Below are positions 1 to 9,515 of a DNA stretch of 64,000 nt, in pieces; the stretch's first letter is position 1; each line of letters begins with the position of its first letter. A model generated the notes under the pieces. It saw only the letters and a list, made by a program, of their open reading frames with translations. It did no database searches and was not told the DNA's origin. The DNA is from an uncultured Eubacteriales bacterium (GTDB lineage: Bacteria; Bacillota; Clostridia; Lachnospirales; Lachnospiraceae): NCBI GenBank assembly GCA_949284175.1, contig CASDVE010000006.1, forward strand, positions 1 to 64,000, given 5' to 3'. A program made the translations under genes and the position numbers.

Positions 1-99
1 ACGATGAGAAGCACGCTTTGCGAACTTCTCACGTTCGTGGGCGGCGTCAAATAGAAATGCAAGCATTTCCGCTTGACTTATGCCTTCCACGCAAATAAA
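1..99 (+). repeat. Dispersed palindromic intergenic repeat, copy 1 (variant A)
   Basis: This is one copy of a repeat family seen five times in full and twice in part in this window. The left half is a hairpin with GAGAAG/CTTCTC arms around GCACGCTTTGCGAA. The right half is variant A, containing GTCAAATAGAAATGCAAGC and a GCTTGAC arm. The same halves recur at 22060-22156 (A), and the left half recurs at 17703 and 26169 with a different right half (B). The left window edge may cut this copy. Confidence 0.85.
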
Positions 100-148
100 T
101 CTCAACTTTATCTATCTAATAAAGGTGATGGTTTCACTGTCTACCTAT

Positions 149-856
149 CTATTTACTTTTATCTTCTTTTCTATCCAATAACCCTTTTGCTATAACAAGA
201 TCTTCTGGAGTCGTAATTTTTATATTCTCATAATTTCCTTTTAATAACTTAATTGGATATTTTTCATACTTTTCTACTACCATAGCATCATCGGTAACCA
301 TAGTATCCTTTGCTTCCATCATTTTCTCATAAGCCTTCTTTACAATCCCAATTTCAAATGATTGTGGTGTTTGTACCAGCCATAAGGAGCTTCGATTTGG
401 CGTTTCCACTGCAACTTCTTGCTCATTTACTATTTTTATGGTGTCTTTTACTGGCATTCCTACAACACAGGCTTTATATTTCTTAACTCCATCTATGGAA
501 GTTTGAATGATACTACTTGTGATCAAAGGTCTAGCCCCATCATGGATCAAAACATAACCTTCTTCGTCTATTACTTGTAGTCCATGATATACGGACTCAT
601 ATCGTTCCTTTCCACCTTCCACAACCTGTTTGACTTTTTTAAAGCAAAAACGCTCTACGATTTCTTTTTGACAGTAGGTAATCTCGCCTTTCGCAACAAC
701 CAAAATAATCTCATCCACTGCACTCTCTTCAAATTGTTTTAATGAATAGTATAGCACTGGATAGTCATTTAACTGCATATACTGCTTTTGAACATCAGAT
801 TGCATTCTTTTTCCCTGTCCACCTGCCAGTACAAGTGCGATTACTTTTTCTTTCAT
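149..856 (-). CDS. ispD: 2-C-methyl-D-erythritol 4-phosphate cytidylyltransferase
   Basis: IspD transfers CMP from CTP to methylerythritol phosphate in the non-mevalonate isoprenoid pathway, in the cytosol. The 235-residue protein has the expected family length. The N-terminal nucleotide loop reads LAGGQGKRM followed by KQY. LIHDGARPL (about residues 104-112), MPVKDTIK and the late TDDAMVVE segment are the usual CTP- and substrate-binding blocks. The start has an AAGGAG site. It is the last visible gene of the minus-strand block that begins with tsaE, so it may be read with tsaD and rnz. Confidence 0.95.
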   Translation of the reverse strand: MKEKVIALVLAGGQGKRMQSDVQKQYMQLNDYPVLYYSLKQFEESAVDEIILVVAKGEITYCQKEIVERFCFKKVKQVVEGGKERYESVYHGLQVIDEEGYVLIHDGARPLITSSIIQTSIDGVKKYKACVVGMPVKDTIKIVNEQEVAVETPNRSSLWLVQTPQSFEIGIVKKAYEKMMEAKDTMVTDDAMVVEKYEKYPIKLLKGNYENIKITTPEDLVIAKGLLDRKEDKSK

Positions 857-918
857 CCCATTCTCTCCTTTTATCCAAGCCCTTATATTGACTCTTCTTT
901 ATATTATGGATGAATCTT

Positions 919-1944
919 TTATCTTTGTCCTATTTTTAGATTAGGAACAGCATTCAAATCCCACCCATGTCTTGTTCCTTTTTTGTACTCGTAATATCCT
1001 GCAACTCCAATCATCGCCGCATTATCTGTACAAAAAATAGGTGATGGATGATAAAATTTTAGATTATTTTTTTCACAGGCTGTTTGCATAGATTCTCTTA
1101 AAGAGGAATTGGATGCAACCCCACCTGCTACCGCCAATTTATCCAAACCAAATTCTTTTGTAGCGGATACTGCATGATCTACAAGCACATCAATAACCGC
1201 CTGCTGAAAGGAAGCTGCAACATCAGCGTAATTCACTTCCATTTGCTTCATTTCACATTGATTTAAATAATTTAATACGGCTGACTTTAAACCACTAAAA
1301 CTAAAATCATGAGGTGCTCCCTCAATAACAGCTCTTGGGAATTTAATTGCATTTTTATCCCCTTCTTTTGAGAGTTTATCGATCTTTGGCCCTCCTGGAT
1401 ACCCAAGTCCTATGGCTCTCGCCACTTTATCAAAGGCTTCTCCTGCCGCATCATCCCTCGTTCGCCCAATAATTTCATATTCCCCATACTCTTTTACATG
1501 AACAAGGTGGGAATGCCCTCCTGAAACAACTAAACACATAAACGGAGGTTCTAATTCTAAATTCTCAATATAATTTGCTGATATATGTCCTTCAATATGA
1601 TGAACACCAACTAAAGGCTTTTGTTTTGCATAAGCAATTGATTTTGCAAATGCCACTCCTACAAGTAAAGCTCCTACAAGCCCCGGTCCATAAGTAACTG
1701 CAATGGCATCCACATCATCCAATGTAGTATTTGCCTCTTTTAATGCCTCTTCTACAACTTGGTTAATTTTTTCAATATGTTTTCTTGAAGCAATCTCAGG
1801 CACAACTCCCCCATATAATTTATGAAGTTCAATCTGTGAGGAGATAACATTTGATAACACTTCTCTTCCATTTCGAATAACTGCTGCGGCTGTTTCATCA
1901 CAAGATGACTCGATTGCTAAAATTTTTATTTCTTCTTTCTCCAT
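919..1944 (-). CDS. tsaD: tRNA N6-threonylcarbamoyladenosine transferase TsaD
   Basis: TsaD moves the threonylcarbamoyl group from its adenylate to A37 of ANN-decoding tRNAs (t6A). The 341-residue protein shows the ASKHA-fold opening [15 protein letters not shown], the metal-binding HHIEGH pair near residues 110-115, the glycine-rich [10 protein letters not shown] and the late metal ligand in CTDNAAM. Its partner genes tsaB and tsaE lie upstream on the same strand, separated by rimI, a small zinc-ribbon gene and rnz. This clustering is common in Firmicutes and supports the call. Confidence 0.97.
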   Translation of the reverse strand: MEKEEIKILAIESSCDETAAAVIRNGREVLSNVISSQIELHKLYGGVVPEIASRKHIEKINQVVEEALKEANTTLDDVDAIAVTYGPGLVGALLVGVAFAKSIAYAKQKPLVGVHHIEGHISANYIENLELEPPFMCLVVSGGHSHLVHVKEYGEYEIIGRTRDDAAGEAFDKVARAIGLGYPGGPKIDKLSKEGDKNAIKFPRAVIEGAPHDFSFSGLKSAVLNYLNQCEMKQMEVNYADVAASFQQAVIDVLVDHAVSATKEFGLDKLAVAGGVASNSSLRESMQTACEKNNLKFYHPSPIFCTDNAAMIGVAGYYEYKKGTRHGWDLNAVPNLKIGQR

Positions 1945-1982
1945 GTCATTTTGCTATTTTATAGAAAATAGCTTTTCCTCCT

Positions 1983-2924
1983 TTATCTCTCTTTTTTCTT
2001 ATCTATTTCTTCATCCTCTTCAAATTCTAGTGTCATACTCTTTCCGTCTTTTCCAGCTTGGACACGTTCAAAAATATTCCAAACTTTTGGCATAAATTCA
2101 TCCGCTCTTGTAAGAGATGGGCTATAATGGGTCAACCACATTTCCTTTACATCGGCTTCTTTTCCAAGTGCAGCAGCCTCATAAAATGTCATGTGCTTAT
2201 ATTCCCTCGCTTTTGCTTCTTTTCCATCTTCTCCGTACATGCCTTCACAAATAAATAAATCTGAATCCTTTGCATGTTCAACTATGGCAGGAACAGGTCT
2301 TGTATCAGTACAGTAAGTAACTTTAATTCCCTTTCTTGGTTCTCCTAAAATCATATCCCTTGTGTAAGTGACTCCGTCCACTTCCACTGCTTCTTCTTTT
2401 TTCTGTAACCTGCTCCAACATTTCATTGGAACTCCATTACTCTTCGCTTTTTCTGGATCAAATTTGCCCGTTCTTGGAATCATAATATTATATCCATAAC
2501 AAGTTACGTTATGATTCACACGAAATGCCTCAATTTTATAACCATCTCTTTCTATTTCTTGATGATTGCCAGATAACTCAATAAATTCAATTGGAAACGG
2601 CAGTTCTGGAGCAATAACACGAAGAGCATTTACAACCCTTTCAAGCCCTTTTGGCCCAATCATAACAAGGGGTTCTTTGCGTTCTGCATTGCCAAGAGTT
2701 AATAAAAGTCCTGGCAGTCCACTGATATGATCGGCATGATAATGTGTAAAACAAATGACATCAATCGGTTTAAAACTCCATCCCTTTTCTTTGATTGCAA
2801 CTTGAGTTCCCTCTCCACAATCAATTAAAATACTCTTTCCATTATATCGCGCCATTAACGCAGTCAAACGCCGATAAGGAAGTGGCATCATACCACCACT
2901 TCCAAGCAGGCATATATCTAACAT
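1983..2924 (-). CDS. rnz: Ribonuclease Z
   Basis: RNase Z is a metallo-beta-lactamase-fold endonuclease that cuts the 3' trailer from tRNA precursors. The 313-residue protein carries the zinc signature CFTHYHADHISGLPGL (HxHxDH), a later histidine in FRVNHNV, the aspartate in TYCTDTRP and the C-terminal LTHYSP. It starts behind a GGAGGA site. The highly charged tail EFEEDEEIDKKKER is a strain-specific end. It sits between a zinc-ribbon gene and tsaD, so this block carries two tRNA maturation activities. Confidence 0.94.
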   Translation of the reverse strand: MLDICLLGSGGMMPLPYRRLTALMARYNGKSILIDCGEGTQVAIKEKGWSFKPIDVICFTHYHADHISGLPGLLLTLGNAERKEPLVMIGPKGLERVVNALRVIAPELPFPIEFIELSGNHQEIERDGYKIEAFRVNHNVTCYGYNIMIPRTGKFDPEKAKSNGVPMKCWSRLQKKEEAVEVDGVTYTRDMILGEPRKGIKVTYCTDTRPVPAIVEHAKDSDLFICEGMYGEDGKEAKAREYKHMTFYEAAALGKEADVKEMWLTHYSPSLTRADEFMPKVWNIFERVQAGKDGKSMTLEFEEDEEIDKKKER

Positions 2925-3054
2925 AGTATTGTCCTCCTACATTCTGTTGTCCACTGTTCTATGATAATTTTATTTTTTCTTGTATTTCACTTTGTATCAT
3001 TTTACCATAATTTTATCATATGTCAAAACAACAAGAACGCTGGAAAACATTATC

Positions 3055-3279
3055 TCATAATAATTCTGTCTGTTCTCTTATAGTAACAGGTACCTTAAAA
3101 GAACGCACCCATTGATCGTAACAATGTTCGCACAAACGAATGGTATGCACTTCCCCATCTTTTTCTGAAAAATATCCCCATTTTTTTTGAATAAACACAT
3201 AATCTTTCTTTGAAACTACTTGATTGATCTCTAAAGGGATACCACATACATTACAAAAAACTTGTTTACTCTTTGTCAT
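3055..3279 (-). CDS. Small zinc-ribbon protein of unknown function
   Basis: A 74-residue protein with two CxxC pairs, CNVCG near residue 9 and CEHC near residue 50, which suggests one structural zinc site. The open frame extends further upstream, but the ATG at 3279 is preceded by GGAGGAACAAA. The upstream part would also read through the hairpin at 3343-3399, so the shorter form is preferred. I do not recognise the family. It is placed between rimI and rnz in the same direction. Confidence 0.7.
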   Translation of the reverse strand: MTKSKQVFCNVCGIPLEINQVVSKKDYVFIQKKWGYFSEKDGEVHTIRLCEHCYDQWVRSFKVPVTIREQTELL

Positions 3280-3342
3280 TTTGTTCCTCCATTTCTGCCT
3301 GCAACTTCCTGTATTCCACCACCTATTTCTTCTTTTGTAAAG

Positions 3343-3399
3343 AAAAAAAAGACATAAGAAGGAAAATCGTCTTTCGTTCCGCTTCCTTTTATGTCTTTT
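3343..3399 (-). terminator. Rho-independent terminator after rimI
   Basis: AAAAGACATAAGAAGG pairs with CCTTTTATGTCTTTT with one bulge or mismatch. Read on the minus strand the stem ends in a run of eight T residues. It lies just after the rimI stop codon, so it would separate the tsaE-tsaB-rimI transcript from the small zinc-ribbon gene. Confidence 0.8.
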
Positions 3400-3413
3400 C
3401 ATTATAAATGGTT

Positions 3414-3881
3414 CTATTCCTTTTTCCTAGTGGAAAGATCTGCCGACATAACAACGGCGTGTTCCGTTGGATTTTGATAATAATTTTTTCGGATAGAAAT
3501 GGCCTTAAACTGATACTTTTCATATAAATGAATGGCACAAGTGTTGCTCTGTCTTACCTCCAAAAATACCACTTCAACACCAGACTTTCTTGCCAACTTC
3601 AATGTTTCTTCTAAAAGGGCAGTGGCAATCCCCCTTCTTCTTATGTCTGGAAGAACTGCAATATTGGTAACATCAGCTTCTGTAAACATCTTTATCAGCC
3701 CCATATATCCAACGACTTTCCCATCTACTTCTGCTACCAAAAATTGATGGGTATCATATTGCAATGCTTCTTCCAAACTTTTCTTACTCCATGGAGTAGA
3801 AAAACAAGCAATTTCAACTTGTTCCACATCATCAATATCAAAAAGTTCCATTTTTCGAACCGTCACGCTCTGTTCTTCCAT
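3414..3881 (-). CDS. rimI: Ribosomal protein S18 alanine N-acetyltransferase
   Basis: This GNAT acetyltransferase of 155 residues is of the RimI type, which acetylates the N-terminal alanine of ribosomal protein S18 from acetyl-CoA. The acetyl-CoA loop is in IAVLPDIRRRGIATALLEE (Q/RxxGxA/G pattern). The RimI-typical FLEVRQSNTCAIHLYEKYQF and RKNYYQ follow. It begins four bases after tsaB ends, an arrangement found in many Firmicutes, and is therefore probably translationally coupled to it. Confidence 0.93.
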   Translation of the reverse strand: MEEQSVTVRKMELFDIDDVEQVEIACFSTPWSKKSLEEALQYDTHQFLVAEVDGKVVGYMGLIKMFTEADVTNIAVLPDIRRRGIATALLEETLKLARKSGVEVVFLEVRQSNTCAIHLYEKYQFKAISIRKNYYQNPTEHAVVMSADLSTRKKE

Positions 3882-3885
3882 TTTC

Positions 3886-4593
3886 CTATTGTCCTTTTAA
3901 TTTTTCTTGTAACTCTCTCTCTGCTTGAGATAATCGCAAGTAATTTGGTTCATGTTCCTCTGCGGATTCGATTTTTCCTTCTTTATAGTATTGAACTGCT
4001 AATGTTCCTACTGCACCAGCTCTTTGACGACATAAATGTGCTGGTGCAAAACTATAAGGAACTTTTATCTGCTCTTTTATGATCTCTTCATAAGGAGGAA
4101 TTCCATCCCCAATAAAAATCACTTCTCTTCCCAAAAGATTTAACTCCTTTATCATATCTTCAATGGAAATCGCAACTTGATCTTTCATAACACGAAACTC
4201 CGTCCCATGAAATTCATATAAGCCTGTATACACTTGATTTCTTCTCGCATCCATAATTGGACAAATCACCTGTGCATTTCCATATAAATTATATGCCAAT
4301 GCCTCTACTGTTGGGATATGAATGAGGGGTTTATTTAAAGCAAATCCAAGCCCTTTTGCTGTTGCAGAGCCAATTCTAAGACCAGTAAAAGAACCTGGTC
4401 CTCCTGCAACTGCAATGGCATCTATACTATTTAAGTCAATCTGTGTCATCTTTACAATTTCATCAAGCATTGGTAACAATGTTTGTGAATGTGTCTTTTT
4501 ATGATTTATGGTGTATTCAGCGATCATTTGTTGTTCTTCTACAATCGCTACTGATGCTACTAGTCCAGAGCTATCAAGTGCTAATATTCTCAT
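3886..4593 (-). CDS. tsaB: t6A synthesis dimerisation subunit TsaB
   Basis: TsaB is a catalytically inactive paralogue of TsaD that forms the TsaD-TsaB-TsaE complex. The 235-residue protein opens with LALDSSGLVASVAIV and has the characteristic AVAGGPGSFTGLRIG block at about residues 63-77. The C-terminal part is family specific. The ATG follows AAGGAGGAATC. It sits between tsaE and rimI in one transcript. Confidence 0.95.
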   Translation of the reverse strand: MRILALDSSGLVASVAIVEEQQMIAEYTINHKKTHSQTLLPMLDEIVKMTQIDLNSIDAIAVAGGPGSFTGLRIGSATAKGLGFALNKPLIHIPTVEALAYNLYGNAQVICPIMDARRNQVYTGLYEFHGTEFRVMKDQVAISIEDMIKELNLLGREVIFIGDGIPPYEEIIKEQIKVPYSFAPAHLCRQRAGAVGTLAVQYYKEGKIESAEEHEPNYLRLSQAERELQEKLKGQ

Positions 4594-4646
4594 GATTCCT
4601 CCTTAAGAACTTATGGTTCTATTCTTCTATACTGCTAAGCCTTTTG

Positions 4647-5075
4647 TTATAACTGATCGGAAATTGTAATTTTTCGATAATCAAAGCCTTTTTCTAACTC
4701 TTTTTCAATAGTAATCACTTTCATGTTATCTGGAAGAATTTCTTTAATTAAATTCGCCCATTCAATTAAGCAAACTCCATCTCCATATATATAATCTTCA
4801 AATCCAATCTCGTCCATCTCTTCTACATCACTAATTCGATACACATCAAAATGATAAAATGGAATTCTTCCTTCTTCATATTCTTGAATAATTGTAAAAG
4901 TAGGACTGTTCACTGGCTCTGTAATTCCTAGTCCTTTCGCAAATCCTTGTGTAAAGACTGTTTTGCCAACACCAAGATCCCCTAATAGACAGATAACATC
5001 TCCAGCTTTTGCCTCTTCTCCCATTCTTTTACCAAATGCAAATGTATCTTCTGAACCATTGCTTTCAAAAATCAA
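4647..5075 (-). CDS. tsaE: t6A synthesis ATPase TsaE
   Basis: TsaE is the small P-loop ATPase that drives turnover of the t6A complex. The sequence has Walker A GDLGVGKTVFTQG, a switch region VNSPTFTIIQEY, FYHFDVYR and CLIEWANLI. The frame can begin at a GTG at 5084, but AAGGAG would overlap that codon. The TTG at 5073-5075 has AAGGAG at a normal eight-base spacing, so I prefer it (142 residues). It is the first gene of the block, behind the promoter at 5179-5207. Confidence 0.92.
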   Translation of the reverse strand: MIFESNGSEDTFAFGKRMGEEAKAGDVICLLGDLGVGKTVFTQGFAKGLGITEPVNSPTFTIIQEYEEGRIPFYHFDVYRISDVEEMDEIGFEDYIYGDGVCLIEWANLIKEILPDNMKVITIEKELEKGFDYRKITISDQL

Positions 5076-5153
5076 ATTGTTCACTCCTTTCTCTTCTTTT
5101 TGAATCTCTATGATAATTTCTCATTATGCAATCCATTTTTTTAAACTAGCAAA

Positions 5154-5178
5154 CCATGAGAAACAAGTTTCTCACGTT
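5154..5178 (+). repeat. Half copy of the dispersed palindromic repeat
   Basis: CATGAGAAACAAGTTTCTCACGTT matches the left hairpin of the repeat family (GAGAA...TTCTC then ACGTT) without the right half. It lies within the first bases of the tsaE transcript, immediately after the -10 box at 5179-5184, so it would form a 5' hairpin in the mRNA. Confidence 0.55.
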
Positions 5179-5207
5179 ATTATAGCAGACCATACATCAG
5201 GTATCAA
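5179..5207 (-). promoter_or_regulatory. Sigma-A type promoter of the tsaE block
   Basis: On the minus strand TTGATA at 5202-5207 and TATAAT at 5179-5184 are separated by exactly 17 bases. It points toward tsaE about 100 bases away. Confidence 0.75.
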
Positions 5208-5222
5208 CCACAGAAAACATAG

Positions 5223-5270
5223 AAAAGCTGCCGATCTTTTCTCCATCTTAGAAGAAAATCGACAGCTTTT
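5223..5270 (-). terminator. Terminator after ribU
   Basis: AAAAGCTGCCGAT pairs with ATCGACAGCTTTT with one bulge, placed directly after the ribU stop. Both strands have a T-rich tail, so it could work in both directions. Confidence 0.75.
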
Positions 5271-5275
5271 TTATG

Positions 5276-5890
5276 TTACATCATAAATTTACGAAATGCC
5301 TTCCATACATAATATGTGGCAACAGATATCAACACACCTTTTACAAGGTTAAATGGAACAAATCCCAATATGAGCAATGTTTTCATATCTTGAATTGCTG
5401 GAACCATTGCACTGGCCATTCCATACAATGCTGACTCATTTCCTCCAAAGTATAAGGTAATATACAATGGAAGTGTAATGAAATAGTTGATGACAACGCC
5501 AAAAATAATCAATGCAATTGTCCCCACAATAAATCCATTACGAAGTCGTTTTTCTGACTTAGAATGCCAAAACACAAGGGATACTCCTAGCACATAGCTT
5601 GAAGATATGAGGAAATTGGCAATCTCACCAACTGTTGCTGTACTGCTTGTCATCAAATGAAGTAAGTTCTTGATTAACTCGACAAACACACCAGCAACTG
5701 GACCATAAAATAACCCACATACCAATGCTGGAACATCGCTGAACTCTAATTCCAAAAACCCAATGTAGGACACTGGTAAATGTACAAACATTAAAATAAA
5801 TGCCAGTGCTGACATCAGTCCTATCATTGTGAGTGCCTTTGCTGTTAAAAGGTTACCTTTTTTGATACTTTGTAGTTGTGTGTTATCCAT
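5276..5890 (-). CDS. ribU: Riboflavin ECF transporter S component RibU
   Basis: A 204-residue integral membrane protein with about six hydrophobic segments and the S-component N-terminus (GLMSALAFILMFVHLP, then LELEFSDVPALVCGLFYGP). RibU binds riboflavin and works with the shared EcfA/EcfA'/EcfT module, which is not in this window. The FMN riboswitch immediately upstream supports flavin as the substrate. RBS is AAGGAG, somewhat far from the ATG. It is monocistronic, bounded by the riboswitch and a terminator. Confidence 0.93.
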   Translation of the reverse strand: MDNTQLQSIKKGNLLTAKALTMIGLMSALAFILMFVHLPVSYIGFLELEFSDVPALVCGLFYGPVAGVFVELIKNLLHLMTSSTATVGEIANFLISSSYVLGVSLVFWHSKSEKRLRNGFIVGTIALIIFGVVINYFITLPLYITLYFGGNESALYGMASAMVPAIQDMKTLLILGFVPFNLVKGVLISVATYYVWKAFRKFMM

Positions 5891-5990
5891 TTCTTTCTCT
5901 TCTCCTTTACATTATGATAAAAAATGTTTCGGAAATTCAAGAGAGTCGAAAGCACTGTAATTATTCTTATTTCCCTCATATGGACACAAA

Positions 5991-6017
5991 AAGCCCTGAA
6001 CTATCTGTTCAGGGCTT
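5991..6017 (-). terminator. Riboswitch expression-platform terminator
   Basis: AAGCCCTGAAC and GTTCAGGGCTT form a perfect 11-bp stem with a five-base loop, followed on the minus strand by TTTTT. It lies between the FMN aptamer and ribU, which fits premature termination when FMN is bound. Confidence 0.88.
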
Positions 6018-6069
6018 GTCGTTCACATATCTCATAAAATGTATGGTAACTAAAAATATGTTTACAGTT

Positions 6070-6200
6070 CTTATCTTCTTTCATCCAGACTCTACTGTCG
6101 GTATTGGAATTACACCAATTCTGCCATGATGGCTCGCGGACTTTACCGCCGGTCGGGAATTCAATTTTCTAATGAAAATTGTCACCCTGCCCTGAAGAAC
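6070..6200 (-). promoter_or_regulatory. FMN riboswitch (RFN element)
   Basis: Read on the minus strand, the segment holds the conserved RFN blocks in order: TTCAGGGCAGGGTG, ATTCCCGACCGGCGGT, AGTCCGCGAGC, a variable arm with ATTGGTGTAATTCC, ACCGACAGT and AGTCTGGATG. The closing helix pairs the two ends. Together with the downstream terminator it should turn ribU off at high FMN. Confidence 0.97.
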
Positions 6201-6223
6201 TTCCTTATATTTAATACGCTTTT

Positions 6224-6252
6224 ATTATACGGGTTATAGTTTGAAAAGTCAA
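6224..6252 (-). promoter_or_regulatory. Promoter of the riboswitch-ribU transcript
   Basis: TTGACT at 6247-6252 and TATAAT at 6224-6229 on the minus strand, spacer 17 bases, about 25 bases before the riboswitch. Confidence 0.8.
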
Positions 6253-6291
6253 TACTCTGAATCTGTTTGTTTTGAGTTTTCGGAAAATTGT

Positions 6292-8433
6292 TTATAACTT
6301 CATGGTAAGCTGGATACGTTTCTTCTCTAAATCCACAGACATCACTTTTACTTCCACAATATCCCCCACACTGACCACTTCTAATGGATGTTTAATATAG
6401 CGATCCGTCATCTGTGAAATATGAACAAGTCCATCTTGATGAACGCCAATATCCACAAAAGCTCCAAAGTCAATGACATTTCTTACTGTTCCTTTTAAAA
6501 CCATTCCTTCTTTTAAATCTTTCATATCAAGAACATCGGTTCTTAAAACTGGCTTTGGCATTTCTTCTCTTGGATCTCTTGCTGGCTTTTCTAACTCTTT
6601 TACAATATCTAACAGTGTAATTTCTCCCATTCCCAATTGATCAGCAAGCTGTTTTGGATTGGTCACTTTTTTAGAAATTCCTTTTAAATTCCCTCTTCTT
6701 AAATCATCTTCTTCATAACCTAGTAACTTTAATAATTGCTTTGCTCCTTCATAAGATTCTGGATGAACACTTGTGCCATCAAGAGGTTGTTCTCCATCTG
6801 AAATCCTCATAAATCCAGCACACTGCTCAAAAGCCTTTGGACCTAATTTCGCCACTTTTAATAATTGTCTTCGGTTTGTAAATTTTCCATTTTCTTCTCG
6901 ATATGCAACAATATTTTTGGCAATGGTTTTGCTAACACCGGAAATATATTCTAAAAGAGAAGCAGAGGCTGTGTTCAAATCCACACCAACTTTATTCACA
7001 CAATCTTCTACAACTCCAGTTAACGTTTCTCCTAGCTTCTTCTGATTCATGTCATGTTGATATTGACCAACGCCAATGGATTTTGGATCAATTTTCACAA
7101 GCTCTGCCAACGGATCTTGTAAACGACGAGCGATGGAGGTGGCACTTCTTTGTCCCACATCAAAGTTTGGAAATTCCTCTGTCGCTAACTTACTAGCGGA
7201 ATAAACAGATGCTCCTGCTTCATTTACAATGACATACTGCACTGGCTCTTTTATTTCATGCAATAATTCTGCAATCACTTGCTCCGACTCTCTGGATGCT
7301 GTTCCATTTCCAACAGAAATTAATGTGATATTATATTTTTTAATGAGGTCATAAACTGTCTTTTTTGCCTCTTTTACTTTATTTTGAGGAGCTGTTGGAT
7401 AAATAACAACAGTATCAAGCACCTTTCCCGTTGGATCTACCACCGCTAACTTACATCCTGTTCGAAAGGCTGGATCCCATCCCAATACGGTCTGTCCTGT
7501 AATCGGTGGTTGCATTAAAAGCTGTTCTAAATTTTTACCAAAAACTTTGATCGCTCCATCTTCTGCCTTTTCTGTAAGAGCATTCCTGATTTCACGTTCA
7601 ATTGCACCACTGATTAGACGTTTATAACTATCTTCAATAGCTGATTTTAACAATTCTATGGTATTTGGATTCTCGTTTTTTATCACTTTCTTTTGTAAAT
7701 AAGATAAAATCTTCTCCTCTGGTGCCTCTACCTTTACTGTTAAAACTTTTTCTTTCTCTCCACGATTTAAGGCTAAAATTCGATGTCCTGCTACCTTTTT
7801 TAATTGCTCTTGGTATTCATAATACATTTCATAGACAGAAGACTCTTCTTTATTTTTTGCCTCCGATACAAGAAGTCCTTCTTTCATTGTCATCTCTCGA
7901 ATATACGTTCGATACTCTGCTTCATCAGAAATACTTTCTGCAATAATATCCAATGCCCCATTGATGGCTTCTTCCACAGTACCCACTTCTTTTTCTTCTG
8001 ATACATAGGCTCTTGCCTCTTCTTCTATGGAAATTGTGGTCTTTTGCAACAAGATAATATTAGCCAATGGCTCCAACCCTTTTTCTTTTGCAATCATAGC
8101 CCTTGTCCTTCTTTTTGGACGATACGGACGATACAAATCTTCTACTTCTACAAGGGTTTTTGCTCCATTGATTTTATCTTCCAATTCTTTTGTCAACTTT
8201 TCTTGTTCTTTGATGGTCGCAATCACTTGTGCCTTTTTCTCTTCTAAATTTCTTAAATAATTTAATCTTTCATAGAGGTTTCTAAGCACTTCATCACTTA
8301 AAGAGCCCGTCGCCTCTTTTCGATAACGAGCGATGAATGGAATGGTATTTCCTTCATCAATTAATTTCACCGCTGCTTCCACTTGATAATATTTAATTCC
8401 TAACTCTTGTTGCAATGTTGCTAAAATATCCAT
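6292..8433 (-). CDS. tex: Tex-family RNA-binding transcription accessory protein
   Basis: The 713-residue protein has the full Tex architecture: an N-terminal helical region, a YqgF/RNase H-like core (VLGWDPAFRTGCKLAVVDPTG near residues 318-338), paired helix-hairpin-helix motifs (ISGVSKTIAKNIVAYREENG and KLGPKAFEQCAGF), and a C-terminal S1 domain at about 640-713 (GTVRNVIDFGAFVDIG...DGLVHIS). Tex binds RNA in the cytosol and affects transcription and RNA turnover. Start has AGGAG at good spacing. It is not obviously in an operon. Confidence 0.94.
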   Translation of the reverse strand: MDILATLQQELGIKYYQVEAAVKLIDEGNTIPFIARYRKEATGSLSDEVLRNLYERLNYLRNLEEKKAQVIATIKEQEKLTKELEDKINGAKTLVEVEDLYRPYRPKRRTRAMIAKEKGLEPLANIILLQKTTISIEEEARAYVSEEKEVGTVEEAINGALDIIAESISDEAEYRTYIREMTMKEGLLVSEAKNKEESSVYEMYYEYQEQLKKVAGHRILALNRGEKEKVLTVKVEAPEEKILSYLQKKVIKNENPNTIELLKSAIEDSYKRLISGAIEREIRNALTEKAEDGAIKVFGKNLEQLLMQPPITGQTVLGWDPAFRTGCKLAVVDPTGKVLDTVVIYPTAPQNKVKEAKKTVYDLIKKYNITLISVGNGTASRESEQVIAELLHEIKEPVQYVIVNEAGASVYSASKLATEEFPNFDVGQRSATSIARRLQDPLAELVKIDPKSIGVGQYQHDMNQKKLGETLTGVVEDCVNKVGVDLNTASASLLEYISGVSKTIAKNIVAYREENGKFTNRRQLLKVAKLGPKAFEQCAGFMRISDGEQPLDGTSVHPESYEGAKQLLKLLGYEEDDLRRGNLKGISKKVTNPKQLADQLGMGEITLLDIVKELEKPARDPREEMPKPVLRTDVLDMKDLKEGMVLKGTVRNVIDFGAFVDIGVHQDGLVHISQMTDRYIKHPLEVVSVGDIVEVKVMSVDLEKKRIQLTMKL

Positions 8434-8535
8434 CGTTTTTTGCTCCTATCATCTCTTCAAAACATAGATTCCAAGTTATCGTCTACCCACATAAGTGATG
8501 AAAAATTTTTCCATCCTTTATCAAATTTTTATATT

Positions 8536-9015
8536 CTATAATTCAAATTGAATCGTTCTATTCGCTTTTTCATATTGGCGATAGGTGATCCCAACCATAT
8601 CAAACATTTTCTTTGAAGCGATAACAGAATCCGTATCCGCATATTTATCTGACATATAAATAATTTCTTTAATTCCACTTTGAATAATCGCTTTACAGCA
8701 CTCATTACAAGGAAAAAGAGTGCCATAGAGTTTCGCACCTTCCAAAGAACCACCATTATAATTTAAAATGGCATTTAATTCTGCATGGCATACGTAAAGA
8801 TACTTTGTATGCAATGGTTCTCCCTCTCTTTCCCATGGCATGCAGTCATCATTACAACCTGTCGGCATCCCATTATAACCGATGGATAAAATCTTATTGT
8901 TGGAGTCCACAATGCAAGCACCCACCTGTGTTCCTGGATCTTTACTCCTCATGGCTGCAAGCATGGCAACTCCCATAAAATATTCATCCCATGATAAATA
9001 ATCTTGTCGTTTCAT
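8536..9015 (-). CDS. dCMP deaminase (ComEB-like)
   Basis: A 159-residue zinc-dependent deaminase. The zinc and catalytic residues are in HAELNAIL and [10 protein letters not shown] (HAE...PCxxC). The family converts dCMP to dUMP for thymidylate synthesis; in Bacillus the relative is named ComEB. The N-terminal [14 protein letters not shown] block, and a length typical of dCMP rather than free cytidine deaminases, support this. Upstream is an unknown gene; Tex lies downstream. Confidence 0.92.
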   Translation of the reverse strand: MKRQDYLSWDEYFMGVAMLAAMRSKDPGTQVGACIVDSNNKILSIGYNGMPTGCNDDCMPWEREGEPLHTKYLYVCHAELNAILNYNGGSLEGAKLYGTLFPCNECCKAIIQSGIKEIIYMSDKYADTDSVIASKKMFDMVGITYRQYEKANRTIQFEL

Positions 9016-9074
9016 ATTATTCTTACACTCTTTTCTTTCTAAATTGTATTTGTTGTTGGATTTTTATAAAAGTC

Positions 9075-9515
9075 TTAAAAAGATGCTTTTGTATACAGTG
9101 TTTTTACCACTTCCTTCACAGCCTCAGAAGATAAAATAGCTCTTAAAGCATCTATAAATTCTTCTTTGTTCTTACATTCATAATTTGGATTAAAGTTTTC
9201 CAAATCGTCTTCCATAGCACTTCCCACTGTAATCGATAGCGGATAATTTTTCTCAGGATTAGAATACATGATGAAAAGGGTATACGTATAATTATCCAGT
9301 GCTGGAACCACTAATTCAAACTTTGTTGCAATTGAATATCCTGTTTCTTCTTTAGCAACAGGAGATTTTATACTAATATTTTTTACCTTTCCATAAATAC
9401 ATCTCTCTGTTTTTTCCTCTAAAATATCAGCCTGCTTACGTAAAATATTATTGGGCATATCCTCCGTACCACTATTTAAATCAACTTTATCAAAACTCCA
9501 TAAATCTAGTTCCAT
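9075..9515 (-). CDS. Hypothetical protein
   Basis: A 146-residue soluble protein that I do not recognise. It has no signal peptide or membrane segment. It contains an alternating hydrophobic stretch (KFELVVPALDNYTYTLFIMY) suggesting beta structure, and a helical, acidic C-terminal half. The nearest purine-rich site, GAGGTG, is rather far from the ATG, so the start is uncertain. It lies between the dCMP deaminase gene and a decayed insertion sequence and could belong to the accessory material there. Confidence 0.6.
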   Translation of the reverse strand: MELDLWSFDKVDLNSGTEDMPNNILRKQADILEEKTERCIYGKVKNISIKSPVAKEETGYSIATKFELVVPALDNYTYTLFIMYSNPEKNYPLSITVGSAMEDDLENFNPNYECKNKEEFIDALRAILSSEAVKEVVKTLYTKASF